Assembly (NCBI RefSeq): GCF_000599985.1
Contig: NZ_CP007445.1
Location: 868,001 to 932,000, forward strand
Length of the DNA: 64,000 bases
Direction: 5' to 3'
Origin: Gilliamella apicola
GTDB lineage: Bacteria; Pseudomonadota; Gammaproteobacteria; Enterobacterales; Orbaceae
Shown here: positions 50,415 to 60,250 of the stretch, piece after piece
Position numbering within the stretch: the stretch's first letter is position 1
How the letters are laid out: every line of letters starts with the position of its first letter
Notes under the pieces: generated by a model
What the model was told of the DNA's origin: nothing
Database searches by the model: none
The model's input: only the letters and a program-made list of their open reading frames with translations
Made by a program: the position numbers and the translations under genes

Positions 50415-52202
50415 ATGCAAAAACAGGAAAACAAAGGGATATTACAAAAAATAGCATTATGGATGCCAGGATTAATCAGTTTATTGCATTATAGACGGGA
50501 ATATTTTAATTCTGATATAAAAGCAGGTTTATCGGTTGCGGCTGTTTCGTTACCTGTGTCAATTGCATACGCTGAATTAACAGGTGTAGGTGCAATAGCT
50601 GGATTATATTCAACAATTTTACCACTTATTGTTTATGCACTTTTTGGCTCTTCCAGACAACTTATTGTTGGTCCAGATACTGCAACCTGTGCAGTAGTTG
50701 CAGCTGTTGTTTTTCCTTTGGCTGCCAATGATCCCATCTTACGTTGGCAATTAGTTATATTGTTAACCATTATGATTGGAATATGGTGTATTATTGCCGG
50801 TAAGTTACATTTAGGGGCGTTAGCTGATTTGCTCAGTCAACCGATTCTAATTGGTCTACTTAATGGGATTTCAATCACAATTATCATTGATCAGTTGGCT
50901 AAAACATTAGGTTTTTCCTATGATTTTTCATACTTAATTGAACGAGTCGTGTATTTACCTTTTAAAATATCTGAAATGCATATTTTAACCGCGTTGGTCT
51001 CGTTTTTTACTTTTCTCATATTAGTTGCTTTGAAAAAATTAAAACCTCGTTATCCAGCACCTCTTTTTGCCGTAGTTATAATGACCCTTTTTTCATGGTT
51101 ATTTAATTTCGAATCACACGGTATACGTATAATTGGTCAAGTTAGTGGCGAATTTATACCTGTCAAATCATGGATTGATTTTGATAAAGCAAAAATGCGA
51201 GACTTGGTGGTTCCATCACTGAATATAGCGGTTATCTGTTTTGTTAGCATGATGATAACGGTACGTAGTTTTGCTTCTAAAAATAATTATGAAACAAACG
51301 CAGATGTAGAATTTAGAGCTTTAGGTATGGCAAATATTGTAGCAGGATTATCACAGGGGTTTGTGGTGAGTGGTACGTCATCGCGTACTGCGGTCAATGA
51401 TGCTAATGGTGGTAAAACTCAGCTTGTTTCAATTATTGCTGCGATATTAATTGCTTTCGTGGTTCTATTTTTATTATCGCCTTTACAATACATTCCTACT
51501 TGTGTATTGGGTGTGATTTTAATTTACTCTTCAATTTCTCTTATTAATTTCCAAACTATATTTCGTTTTTTCAAGTTTGATCGTGATGCATTTTACTTAA
51601 GTTTAATCACGTTTATCTCGGTATTATTGATTGGCATTATCCCGGGTATGGCGCTTGCGGTTTTGCTAGGACTGTTTCTGTTTTTACGCCGTGTTTTCAG
51701 ACCAAAAGATCAACTTTTAGGGATGGATGATAGTGGTCGCATTCACTCTTTAGGTAAAGAGGTTAAACCACTAAAAAGTACAATTATTTATCGATTTAAT
51801 TCTCCACTGACTTATTTTAATATCGCATATTTTAAACGAAAAATTATAAGTTATATTGACGAATCAGAAGATCCAATAAACTATGTGATTGTTGATGCAA
51901 TTCCCTGCTTCACTTATAAAGATGTCAGCGTTTTACTCGGTGTTGAAGAATTAGTTAAATCTTTGAAAATTAGAAATGTTATTTTGATCCTTTCTGGTAG
52001 GCGAAGAACACTTAAAAATTGGTTTAAACAGATGAATATTGAACTTGATTCAGAGTTTATTGAATTTGCTTATGATCTCTATTTTTCAGTCAGATTAGTG
52101 CAGAGTAAAGAGCATATGGACAATAGCGAAGATGATTTGAATAGCAAAGAATTTATAGACAATGATGATGAAGATGTAAATAGCAAAAATATTGATAATT
52201 AA
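50415..52202 (+). CDS. SulP-family anion transporter with STAS domain
   Basis: 595 residues. SulP transporters (SLC26 type) carry sulfate, bicarbonate or dicarboxylates across the inner membrane. About twelve membrane helices with typical AGLSVAAVSLPVSIAYAELTGV near residue 37-58 and VVSGTSSRTAVNDANGGKTQL near 320-340, then a cytoplasmic STAS domain at about 455-565 (FNSPLTYFNIAYFKRKI, VIVDAIPCFTYKDVSVLLGVEEL). The tail is acidic with two similar units (NSEDDLNSKEFIDN, DDEDVNSKNIDN). The ion is not readable. Confidence 0.9.
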   Translation: MQKQENKGILQKIALWMPGLISLLHYRREYFNSDIKAGLSVAAVSLPVSIAYAELTGVGAIAGLYSTILPLIVYALFGSSRQLIVGPDTATCAVVAAVVFPLAANDPILRWQLVILLTIMIGIWCIIAGKLHLGALADLLSQPILIGLLNGISITIIIDQLAKTLGFSYDFSYLIERVVYLPFKISEMHILTALVSFFTFLILVALKKLKPRYPAPLFAVVIMTLFSWLFNFESHGIRIIGQVSGEFIPVKSWIDFDKAKMRDLVVPSLNIAVICFVSMMITVRSFASKNNYETNADVEFRALGMANIVAGLSQGFVVSGTSSRTAVNDANGGKTQLVSIIAAILIAFVVLFLLSPLQYIPTCVLGVILIYSSISLINFQTIFRFFKFDRDAFYLSLITFISVLLIGIIPGMALAVLLGLFLFLRRVFRPKDQLLGMDDSGRIHSLGKEVKPLKSTIIYRFNSPLTYFNIAYFKRKIISYIDESEDPINYVIVDAIPCFTYKDVSVLLGVEELVKSLKIRNVILILSGRRRTLKNWFKQMNIELDSEFIEFAYDLYFSVRLVQSKEHMDNSEDDLNSKEFIDNDDEDVNSKNIDN

Positions 52203-52227
52203 TCATTACGCGGTTTATGAGGTATTT

Positions 52228-53442
52228 ATGAATAAAAAAATGATTAAGATCGAAATGCTCAGTACTGGTGATGAAATATTATATGGGCAAATAATTGATA
52301 CTAATGCAGCTTGGTTGTCTCAATTGCTTTTTCAAGAAGGCATCTTAATGACAGCCAGACACACAGTTGGTGATGATTTAACTCAACTTATTTGCACACT
52401 TAAACAACATAGTTTGGATAATGATATCATTATTGTGAATGGTGGTTTAGGACCAACAAGTGATGATTTAAGTGCACAGGCAGCAGCATTAGCCAATCAC
52501 GAATCCCTTATATTGCATCAAGAGTGGGTGTATAAAATTGAGCAATATTTTTCAAACCGCGGTAAAACGATGCCACCAAGTAATATAAAGCAGGCTATGT
52601 TACCTCAAAGTGCTACTTTAATTGATAATCCTATTGGAACGGCATGTGGCTTTAAAATGCAAATCAATCAGTGCCTTTTATATTTTACTCCTGGTGTACC
52701 GAGTGAATTCAAAGAAATGGTGAAAACTTCGATTTTGCCTGAAATTAAATTAAGCTTTCCAACATTAGAAAAGAAATTGTGTTATCGACTGATGACGATG
52801 GGACAAACAGAAAGCGATTTAGCAACGCAAATTGATAGCAAACTTAATATACCAACTGATATTGTGGTTGGATATCGAGCAGCAATGCCAATGATTGAAC
52901 TGAAATTAACGGGACCTGAGCTACAAAAAAATAAGATGGATGAATTATGGCAGCAAATTAAATCAATTGTGGCTAACAACTTCTTGTATGAAGGCGTTTT
53001 AACTCAACATGGAGATCTAGGCTTAGCAATGCTTGTTTCCAGAATTTTACTTGAGAAAGATCAAACCATCGCTGTTATTGAACAACAATCAGCAGGCGTT
53101 ATTGCTCACCAACTATTTGAGTGTGAAGCGCCTCTGGTTAAGTCGGAAATCGTTCCATTGTTTCTTGAGGAGTCTAAAGCCTATTTTTTAGATATATTAA
53201 CTAAGTATAGGGCTGATATCGTGCTTGGACTAGTTAATTTTAGAGAAAGGAATACCGAATTTACTTTGATTATAGCCACTTCACAACAGTTTTTAAAATT
53301 TAATTTGAGATATACAGGTCGACAACAGAATCGTCACATAACTCAAAAAATTCTTTGTGCAATCGCTTTAGATGCTTTACGCCGCTATCTTGAAAACATA
53401 CCAATTATTGGAACGAATGTTTGGTTAGATTTGATTGAATAA
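52228..53442 (+). CDS. CinA-like protein, YfaY type
   Basis: 404 residues (E. coli YfaY 400). N-terminal MoaB/MoeA-like CinA domain: IEMLSTGDEILYGQIIDTNAAWLS, DIIIVNGGLGPTSDDLSAQAA, DNPIGTACGFKM and TPGVPSEFKEM. The C-terminal half corresponds to the PncC nicotinamide-nucleotide amidase domain, but the usual AESCTGG active-site block is replaced by IEQQSAGVIA, so amidase activity is doubtful, as in YfaY. ATG 52228 has GAGG 5 nt upstream; the frame from 52192 overlaps the SulP end. Physiological role unknown. Confidence 0.85.
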   Translation: MNKKMIKIEMLSTGDEILYGQIIDTNAAWLSQLLFQEGILMTARHTVGDDLTQLICTLKQHSLDNDIIIVNGGLGPTSDDLSAQAAALANHESLILHQEWVYKIEQYFSNRGKTMPPSNIKQAMLPQSATLIDNPIGTACGFKMQINQCLLYFTPGVPSEFKEMVKTSILPEIKLSFPTLEKKLCYRLMTMGQTESDLATQIDSKLNIPTDIVVGYRAAMPMIELKLTGPELQKNKMDELWQQIKSIVANNFLYEGVLTQHGDLGLAMLVSRILLEKDQTIAVIEQQSAGVIAHQLFECEAPLVKSEIVPLFLEESKAYFLDILTKYRADIVLGLVNFRERNTEFTLIIATSQQFLKFNLRYTGRQQNRHITQKILCAIALDALRRYLENIPIIGTNVWLDLIE

Positions 53443-53579
53443 CGTTTGATAGTTTTTTGTAAAAAAGTCAGCTAGCTTGGGTTTAAAAATAATATTAATA
53501 TGGACAATTTGCTATAAAATTAAGTACAATAATAGATCTTTCAAATAAAGCAATTTAGTAAAACAAATTAGAGGTAAAA

Positions 53580-53870
53580 ATGGCTCGTGTAACTGTTCAA
53601 GATGCAGTAGAAAAAATTGGTAATCGCTTTGATCTCGTTTTAGTTGCAGCAAGACGCGCTCGACAATTACAAATTGAAAATAAATCGCCATTAATTCCAG
53701 AAGAAAACGACAAGGAAACCGTTGTTGCGTTACGTGAAATTGAAGATGGTCTTGTCAACAAACAAATTCTTGATACGGCTGATTTCCAAGCTCGTCAAGA
53801 TGAAGAAGCGGAAGTTCGTTCTGCACTTCATGAATCGATTCTTCTTGATAATACTCCCTCGTACGAATAA
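53580..53870 (+). CDS. rpoZ: RNA polymerase omega subunit
   Basis: 96 residues (E. coli 91). Omega assists RNA polymerase assembly and forms part of a ppGpp site. The N-terminus [29 protein letters not shown] and [18 protein letters not shown] match RpoZ. AGAGG precedes the ATG. spoT begins 20 bp downstream, keeping the enteric rpoZ-spoT pair; gmk is not upstream here. Confidence 0.97.
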   Translation: MARVTVQDAVEKIGNRFDLVLVAARRARQLQIENKSPLIPEENDKETVVALREIEDGLVNKQILDTADFQARQDEEAEVRSALHESILLDNTPSYE

Positions 53871-53889
53871 ATTCTGCTGAGAATTGCCC

Positions 53890-55998
53890 ATGCAATATTT
53901 TGATGGTTTAAAAGAGGTTGTCACATCTTATCTTCCAGCTAAACAAGTTGAAATTATTCAAGATGCTTATCTCTTTGCTCAAAAGGCGCATGACGGGCAA
54001 TTCCGATGTAGCGGTGAACCTTACATTACGCATCCAGTTGCGGTTGCTACAATTTTAGCCGATATGCGACTGGACTATGAAACAATCATCGCTGCACTTT
54101 TACATGATACTATTGAAGACACACCTGTTACCTTTCAAGATATAACGGAAAAATTTGGCAAACACGTTGCTATTTTAGTCGAGGGTGTTTCTAAATTAGA
54201 TAAATTAAAATTTCGCAATAGACAAGAAGCTCAAGCTGAAAATTTTCGCAAAATGGTTCTTGCCATGACCGAAGATGTGCGCGTTATTTTAATTAAACTT
54301 GCTGACCGTACCCATAATATGCGAACACTGGGTTCATTAAGACCCGATAAACGTCGTCGCATAGCAAAAGAGACATTAGAGATTTATGCTCCTTTAGCAC
54401 ATCGTTTAGGTATTCATCATATTAAAACTGAGCTTGAAATATTGGGCTTTACGGCGATGCATCCTAATCGCGCAAAAGTTTTAGAAAAAGTCGTTGATGT
54501 CGCTCGCGGCACCAGAAAGGAACTAATTGAGCAAATTTTGTCAGAAATTAGAGGGCGTTTAGCCGATGCTCACATTGATGCTGTCGTAGAAGGGTTAGAA
54601 AAAAATATCTATGTGATTTATCAGAAAATGCAAATGCGTGAACAGCATTTTCACTCAATCATGGATATCTATATTTTTCGTGTTGTCGTTAAAGATGTTG
54701 ATGCCTGCTACCGAGCTCTCGGTTTAGTTCATAACCTGTATAAACCACGCCTTAATCGATTTAAAGATTATATCGCCATTCCTAAAGCCAATGGTTATCA
54801 ATCCTTACACTCATCGTTAATCGGTCCACATGGCACGCCAGTAGAAGTACAAATACGCACTGAGGATATGGATCAAATGGCCGAAATGGGTGTAGCCGCC
54901 CATTGGGTATACAATGAAAATGATGAGATTACTCATACTACTGCTCAAATTAAGGCACAACGCTGGATGCAAAGCTTATTAGAACTGCAACAAAGTGTTG
55001 GTAACTCGTTTGAATTCATTGAAAATGTAAAATCTGATCTGTTTCCTAAAGAGATCTATGTTTTTACTCCTAAAGGTCGTATTGTTCAATTACCAGAAGG
55101 TGCAACAGCCGTTGATCTAGCGTATGCAGTACACTCTGATATAGGTCATCAGTGTATTGGTGCAATTGTTGATCGCAAACCTTATCCGCTATCACAACCA
55201 TTAAGTAATGGTCAAACGGTTGAAATTATTACTTCACCAGAAGCTCGACCTAATGCTCGTTGGCTCAGTTTTGTGGTAAGCGCCAAAGCAAGATCGCGTA
55301 TTCGTCAAGCATTAAAATCGTTAAAACGTGAAGACGCCATAGTACTTGGGCGTCGATTACTCAATTTAGCGCTTGTCAACACTGGTGGAATTGAGGATCT
55401 TACAAATGAACAGATCAATAAAATTTTACTAGTCACCAAATTACAATCCTTTGATGATGTGCTTGCCGAAATTGGCTTAGGTAATATTATGAGTCACTTT
55501 ATTGCCAAAGGTTTAAAGCATGATGAATTATTACAAGATCAATCTGATCCGAGTAAAACTTTAGTAATAACTGGCAGTGAAGGTGTTTTAGTTACTTTTT
55601 CAAAATGTTGTCATCCAATTCCTAATGATCCAATTATTGGTCATGTGAGTGCAGAAAAAGGTTTAATCGTGCATCATGAATCTTGTCGTAATATAACTGG
55701 TTATCAAAATAATCCTGATAAGTATATTCCTCTTAAATGGGCGACAAATATTGACCAATTTTTTGTTGCTGAAATTTGGGTAGATATTTTGAATAATCAA
55801 GGATCGCTAGGGCATATACTTTCTATCATTAATGATGAAAAAGCTCATTTACAATGGTTAAATACGGAAGAAAAAGATCGACAAATTTATACTATCATCT
55901 TACAAATTGAAGTAAAAAATTCCCAACAACTTAGTGAATTAATGCGTAAATTGTCTTTACAACAAGATGTTGTGAGTGTGACTCGCAATATTAATTAA
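53890..55998 (+). CDS. spoT: Bifunctional (p)ppGpp synthetase/hydrolase SpoT
   Basis: 702 residues from ATG 53890, exactly the E. coli length; the in-frame TTG at 53884 is not needed. HD hydrolase domain with GEPYITHPVAVA and LLHDTIEDTP; synthetase domain with FKDYIAIPKANGYQSLHSSLIG and QMAEMGVAAHW; TGS domain (IYVFTPKGRIVQLPEGATAVDLAYAVH) at about 386-440; C-terminal zinc-finger-like FSKCCHPIPNDPIIGHVS and ACT domain. It controls the stringent response. recG follows by 5 bp, whereas E. coli has trmH between them. Confidence 0.98.
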   Translation: MQYFDGLKEVVTSYLPAKQVEIIQDAYLFAQKAHDGQFRCSGEPYITHPVAVATILADMRLDYETIIAALLHDTIEDTPVTFQDITEKFGKHVAILVEGVSKLDKLKFRNRQEAQAENFRKMVLAMTEDVRVILIKLADRTHNMRTLGSLRPDKRRRIAKETLEIYAPLAHRLGIHHIKTELEILGFTAMHPNRAKVLEKVVDVARGTRKELIEQILSEIRGRLADAHIDAVVEGLEKNIYVIYQKMQMREQHFHSIMDIYIFRVVVKDVDACYRALGLVHNLYKPRLNRFKDYIAIPKANGYQSLHSSLIGPHGTPVEVQIRTEDMDQMAEMGVAAHWVYNENDEITHTTAQIKAQRWMQSLLELQQSVGNSFEFIENVKSDLFPKEIYVFTPKGRIVQLPEGATAVDLAYAVHSDIGHQCIGAIVDRKPYPLSQPLSNGQTVEIITSPEARPNARWLSFVVSAKARSRIRQALKSLKREDAIVLGRRLLNLALVNTGGIEDLTNEQINKILLVTKLQSFDDVLAEIGLGNIMSHFIAKGLKHDELLQDQSDPSKTLVITGSEGVLVTFSKCCHPIPNDPIIGHVSAEKGLIVHHESCRNITGYQNNPDKYIPLKWATNIDQFFVAEIWVDILNNQGSLGHILSIINDEKAHLQWLNTEEKDRQIYTIILQIEVKNSQQLSELMRKLSLQQDVVSVTRNIN

Positions 55999-56003
55999 TT
56001 ATT

Positions 56004-58094
56004 ATGGCCAACCGTTTTTTCAATCACATTCCATTAATTAACTTAAGTGGAATTGGTAGTAATTTAGAAAAAAAGTTCCATACACTTGGCATTGATTCAA
56101 TTCAGGATTTACTATTCCATTTTCCTTTACGTTATGAAGATCGCACTTCATCGTGCTCCATTGGTGATGTAACTATTGGTGAATATACCACAATCGAGGG
56201 TTGCATTATAAAAACTGAAGTGATCTTAAAACGTAAACAAATGTTAGTTTGTCATATTCAAGATGAATCAGGCATAGCAATATTGAGATTTATGAATTTC
56301 AATGCTGGAATAAAAGCAAGTTTAGCTCAAGGTAAGTGGGTAAGTGCCTACGGTGAAATAAAAAGTGGAAAAAATTATCCAGAAATAATTCATCCACAAT
56401 ATAAAATTAAAGCTAATCGAGAGGATAATGCCTTAGTTGAAGCAGGTCAGGAAAGATATACTCCTATATATTCTACAACCTATGGGTTGACTCAAAATGT
56501 TATTCGTAAACTGATTCAATCTGCTTTATTATTGTTAAAACGTAATCCACCCGCTGAGATACTACCGAGTCAATTAGCTAGACTTTTTTTGCCTGCGTTA
56601 GATTCGTTAAATATCATTCATAACCCGCCAATTGATACAGATATTAATCAATTAGTTACTGGTGAGCATCGCGCGATTAAACGATTTATTTTTGAAGAGT
56701 TACTTGCTTACCACTTAAGCATGTTGCTATTAAAAATAGATAATCAAAAACAACAAGCTTATGCCATGCGTGTTAATCAGAAATTTATAAAACCTTTTTT
56801 AGCATCATTGCCTTTTACACCTACTAATGCTCAGCAACGTGTCGTTAGAGATATTTATAAAGATATGGCTAAACCTGTTCCGATGATGCGTTTAATTCAA
56901 GGAGATGTAGGATCAGGTAAAACCTTAGTTGCCGCATTGGCGGCATTAAATGCCATAGAAAATAATCAACAAGTTGTCTTAATGGCACCGACCGAGATTT
57001 TAGCTGAACAGCACTATAACAATTTTAAACAATGGTTTGAACCGCTTGGCATAAAAGTGGATTGGTTATCTGGACGCCTAACTACAAAAAATAAAAAGCT
57101 ACGTTATGAAGGCGTACAAAGTGGCGATATCACTATGTTAATTGGTACACATGCTGTTTTTGTTGATAAAGTTGAATTTGCAACATTAGGTTTGGTGATT
57201 ATTGATGAACAGCATCGATTTGGTGTGAATCAGAGATTAACATTGTGGGAAAAAGGTATAAAAGAGAGTATGCATCCTCATCAATTAATTATGACTGCAA
57301 CCCCGATACCAAGAACGCTGGCAATGACAGTTTATGCTGATTTAGATGTATCTGTGATTGATGAATTACCTCCAGGCCGCACGCCAGTAACAACGGTTGT
57401 TATTCCTAATTCTCGCCGAGAAGAGATCATCGAAAAAGTTAATCAAGCTTGTTTGAGTGCTCGGCAAGTTTATTGGGTTTGTACTTTAGTTGAAGAGTCA
57501 GAAACACTTGATGCCCAAGCTGCCGAAATTTTGGTTGAAGAATTGCGTGAGCGATTACCTAATTTATCCATTGCATTAATACATGGCAAAATGAAATCAG
57601 ATGAAAAACAGTTGGTGATGCAAAACTTTAAAGCTGGTAACACTCAACTTTTAGTTGCAACAACGGTAATTGAAGTCGGTGTTGATGTACCTAATGCGAG
57701 TTTAATGATAATTGAAAATGCTGAACGACTTGGGTTAGCTCAATTACACCAATTACGTGGGCGAGTCGGTCGGGGTAGTGCTGTTTCTCATTGCGTTTTA
57801 ATGTACCAAGCCCCACTTAGTAAGGTAGCCCAAGCCAGAATGAGAGTCATGCGTGAGAGCAATGATGGTTTTGTTATTGCCCAAAAAGATCTTGAAATTC
57901 GTGGTAGTGGTGAAATTTTAGGGACGCGTCAAATGGGTGTGGTAAACTTTAAAATCGTTGATTTAATCCGTGATCAACATCTGATTAGTGAAGTACAAAA
58001 AACATCTGATTATCTTCAGCAAAATTACCCGCAAGTCGCCCAGCAATTAATAGCTTGCTGGCTTCCTGATCGTCAAAAGTACATCAATGCTTAG
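56004..58094 (+). CDS. recG: ATP-dependent DNA helicase RecG
   Basis: 696 residues (E. coli 693). RecG remodels stalled replication forks and branch-migrates Holliday junctions. An N-terminal wedge/OB domain (about 1-230) is followed by helicase motifs: Walker A GDVGSGKTLVAALAA near 301-315, DEQH box VIIDEQHRFG near 395, TATPIPRTLAMT near 430, and VIEVGVDVPNAS and QLRGRVGRG in the second RecA fold. It starts 5 bp after spoT, so translation is probably coupled. A duplicated intergenic repeat follows. Confidence 0.98.
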   Translation: MANRFFNHIPLINLSGIGSNLEKKFHTLGIDSIQDLLFHFPLRYEDRTSSCSIGDVTIGEYTTIEGCIIKTEVILKRKQMLVCHIQDESGIAILRFMNFNAGIKASLAQGKWVSAYGEIKSGKNYPEIIHPQYKIKANREDNALVEAGQERYTPIYSTTYGLTQNVIRKLIQSALLLLKRNPPAEILPSQLARLFLPALDSLNIIHNPPIDTDINQLVTGEHRAIKRFIFEELLAYHLSMLLLKIDNQKQQAYAMRVNQKFIKPFLASLPFTPTNAQQRVVRDIYKDMAKPVPMMRLIQGDVGSGKTLVAALAALNAIENNQQVVLMAPTEILAEQHYNNFKQWFEPLGIKVDWLSGRLTTKNKKLRYEGVQSGDITMLIGTHAVFVDKVEFATLGLVIIDEQHRFGVNQRLTLWEKGIKESMHPHQLIMTATPIPRTLAMTVYADLDVSVIDELPPGRTPVTTVVIPNSRREEIIEKVNQACLSARQVYWVCTLVEESETLDAQAAEILVEELRERLPNLSIALIHGKMKSDEKQLVMQNFKAGNTQLLVATTVIEVGVDVPNASLMIIENAERLGLAQLHQLRGRVGRGSAVSHCVLMYQAPLSKVAQARMRVMRESNDGFVIAQKDLEIRGSGEILGTRQMGVVNFKIVDLIRDQHLISEVQKTSDYLQQNYPQVAQQLIACWLPDRQKYINA

Positions 58095-58192
58095 TATTAA
58101 ACTTTTGTTTAGTTTCCAATCTAGTCAATCAGAACAAATATAACACTAATACGATTATCTTTTTTTATAAATAATTTCGTTAGGAATCCTTT

Positions 58193-58451
58193 TGTAAAAA
58201 AGTTTCAGATTATGCCTACGTTTCAGTTAAAAATGACTAGCATAATAATAGCGTTGTTATGCTCTAACGCTAAATACTCACATAAATCAGTAAAAGCAGA
58301 CATAGTAATAGATCTTCTTTTTTGACTGAATAAAAGTAAGATTGTAAAAAAGTTTAAGATTATGCCTACGTTTCAGTTAAAAATGGCTTGAATAATAATA
58401 GCGCTGTTATGCTCTAACGCTAACTGCCCACATATTTCAATAAAAAAGACC
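58193..58451 (+). repeat. Two imperfect direct repeats of about 108 bp, 150 bp apart, after recG
   Basis: Copy 1 (58193-58301) and copy 2 (58343-58451) align without gaps at an offset of 150. The first 40 bases differ at one position, and the block GTTATGCTCTAACGCTAA is identical. Each copy has a potential stem: TAGCGTT (58249-58255) pairs with AACGCTA (58266-58272) in copy 1, and copy 2 keeps it with one change. Similarity fades after the stem. No protein frame is conserved. The rest of the 628-bp gap between recG and lptM shows no gene. Duplicated small RNA genes or a structured intergenic repeat family are possible. Confidence 0.75.
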
Positions 58452-58722
58452 TGTGTATGGATTATTAAATAACGTTTAAAAATTTATCAATACAAAATAA
58501 TTGGATACACCTATTTTTTTATTGATAACGTTGTATAGGTTCTTTAAGACTCATTTAATCCAAAAGAATTAAAAATTAGATTGAATGCTGCAACATAAGT
58601 AAGCAAATGAATAATTTGATATCAAAGTAATATATAACGATTTGATTATTTATGCTTTGCACGGATATGGCTATCGTGTAATATAGTCGGCATCATACAA
58701 ATGAAATAATTGTGAATGTTCT

Positions 58723-58863
58723 ATGAAATCACCTATAAAACTACTTTCTATACTTTTAGTTACATTGACATTATTGGGGTGTGGACTGAGAGGGCCTCTT
58801 TATATGCCTGCTGAAAATCCAACAGCATCAATGGATTCGTATTCAATTAACCAAACATCATAA
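58723..58863 (+). CDS. lptM: Small lipoprotein LptM (YifL)
   Basis: 46 residues. A signal sequence with lipobox LLGC (cysteine at position 20) is followed by the diagnostic GLRGPLYMPAE, which matches E. coli YifL/LptM (GCGLKGPLYFP). LptM is an outer-membrane lipoprotein that helps assemble the LptD LPS translocon. The C-terminal tail is shorter than in E. coli. It starts 12 bp before lysA and is cotranscribed with it. In E. coli the same lipoprotein gene sits beside dapF. Confidence 0.93.
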   Translation: MKSPIKLLSILLVTLTLLGCGLRGPLYMPAENPTASMDSYSINQTS

Positions 58864-58874
58864 CGGAATAGCTT

Positions 58875-60125
58875 ATGGATTTTCTACATTATCAAAACGG
58901 TCAATTGTTTGCTAATCAAGTTGCTATATCTGATTTGGCTGAGCAATATGGTACACCACTTTATGTTTACTCATCAGATTATATCACTAAACAGTTTTTA
59001 GCTTATCATCAAGCCTTAAATGATACGAATCACTTAATCTGTTATGCAGTTAAGGCCAATAGTAATTTATCTGTATTAAATCAATTGGCAAATTTAGGTG
59101 CAGGATTTGATATTGTATCCCAGGGTGAGTTGGAACGCGTGCTAAAAGCGGGGGCGGATGCTAACAAAGTTGTCTTTTCTGGTGTGGCAAAATCAATTGT
59201 AGAAATTGAACGCGCACTGACTGTGGGTATCAAATGTTTTAATGTTGAGTCTGAACCTGAGCTTTACCGAATCAATGATATTGCTAAAAGATTGAATAAA
59301 GTTGCCACAATTTCATTAAGAATTAACCCTGATGTTGATGCCAAAACTCATCCCTATATTTCAACTGGATTACGTGAAAATAAATTTGGTATTAGTTATC
59401 AGTTAGCGTTAGATGTCTATCGTAAAGCCAAATCATTATCGAATATCAAAATAGCAGGCATTGACTGTCATATCGGCTCTCAGTTAACCGAATTATCGCC
59501 ATTTCTAGATGCAGCTGATCGTATTGTGGCATTAGTTGACGAATTAAAGGCTAATGACATCAATATTGAGCATATTGATTTAGGTGGAGGTCTTGGTGTT
59601 TGTTATAATGATGAAAAAACTATATCACCTTTACAACTTGTTACTGAGTTGAAAAAGAAATTTGCAAAATACGCTAATGTTGAGCTTTTATTTGAACCTG
59701 GTCGGTGTATTGTTGCCAATGCGGGACTATTAATTACGAAAGTTGAATACACTAAGCATCAAGATGGTAATCATTTTGCAATTGTGGATGCGGGTATGAA
59801 TGATTTAATTAGACCAGCCCTATATGACGCTTGGATGCGAGTTTTACCAGTAAAAGAGCCAAAATCATCTGATGAGACCTTGATATATAATGTAGTAGGT
59901 CCTATTTGCGAATCAAGTGATGTATTGGCTCATCAACGAGATCTTTCGGTTCAACAAGATGATTTATTAGTGGTTTGCAGTGCTGGTGCTTATGGATTTT
60001 CTATGGCATCGAATTATAATAGTCACCCAAGACCTGCTGAGGTGATGCTGATTGGCGAGCAACAACATAAAGTTATTCGTCAGCGAGAGTCATTTGACGA
60101 TTTATGGCGAGGTGAATCCCTATAA
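58875..60125 (+). CDS. lysA: Diaminopimelate decarboxylase
   Basis: 416 residues (E. coli 420). PLP enzyme of the alanine-racemase fold that decarboxylates meso-diaminopimelate to L-lysine, the last step of lysine synthesis. PLP lysine Lys60 in LICYAVKANSNL; glycine loop IDLGGGLGVCY; LLFEPGRCIVANAG; catalytic GPICESSDVLAHQR near 330-343; C-terminal CSAGAYGFSMASNYNSHPRPAEV. Located between lptM and dapF, so the lptM-lysA-dapF cluster handles envelope and diaminopimelate/lysine metabolism. This insertion of lysA is not the E. coli arrangement. Confidence 0.97.
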   Translation: MDFLHYQNGQLFANQVAISDLAEQYGTPLYVYSSDYITKQFLAYHQALNDTNHLICYAVKANSNLSVLNQLANLGAGFDIVSQGELERVLKAGADANKVVFSGVAKSIVEIERALTVGIKCFNVESEPELYRINDIAKRLNKVATISLRINPDVDAKTHPYISTGLRENKFGISYQLALDVYRKAKSLSNIKIAGIDCHIGSQLTELSPFLDAADRIVALVDELKANDINIEHIDLGGGLGVCYNDEKTISPLQLVTELKKKFAKYANVELLFEPGRCIVANAGLLITKVEYTKHQDGNHFAIVDAGMNDLIRPALYDAWMRVLPVKEPKSSDETLIYNVVGPICESSDVLAHQRDLSVQQDDLLVVCSAGAYGFSMASNYNSHPRPAEVMLIGEQQHKVIRQRESFDDLWRGESL

Positions 60126-60250
60126 TAAATAAAATTTCTGATGATTTGCAAACTCAGTAATAGATTTTCATTCATCAGTTATGTGATGACCTTATCCGGT
60201 AATATAACTCAATAGATAATTATGTTTTTCTCAATAGAAGGTAGAAATAG

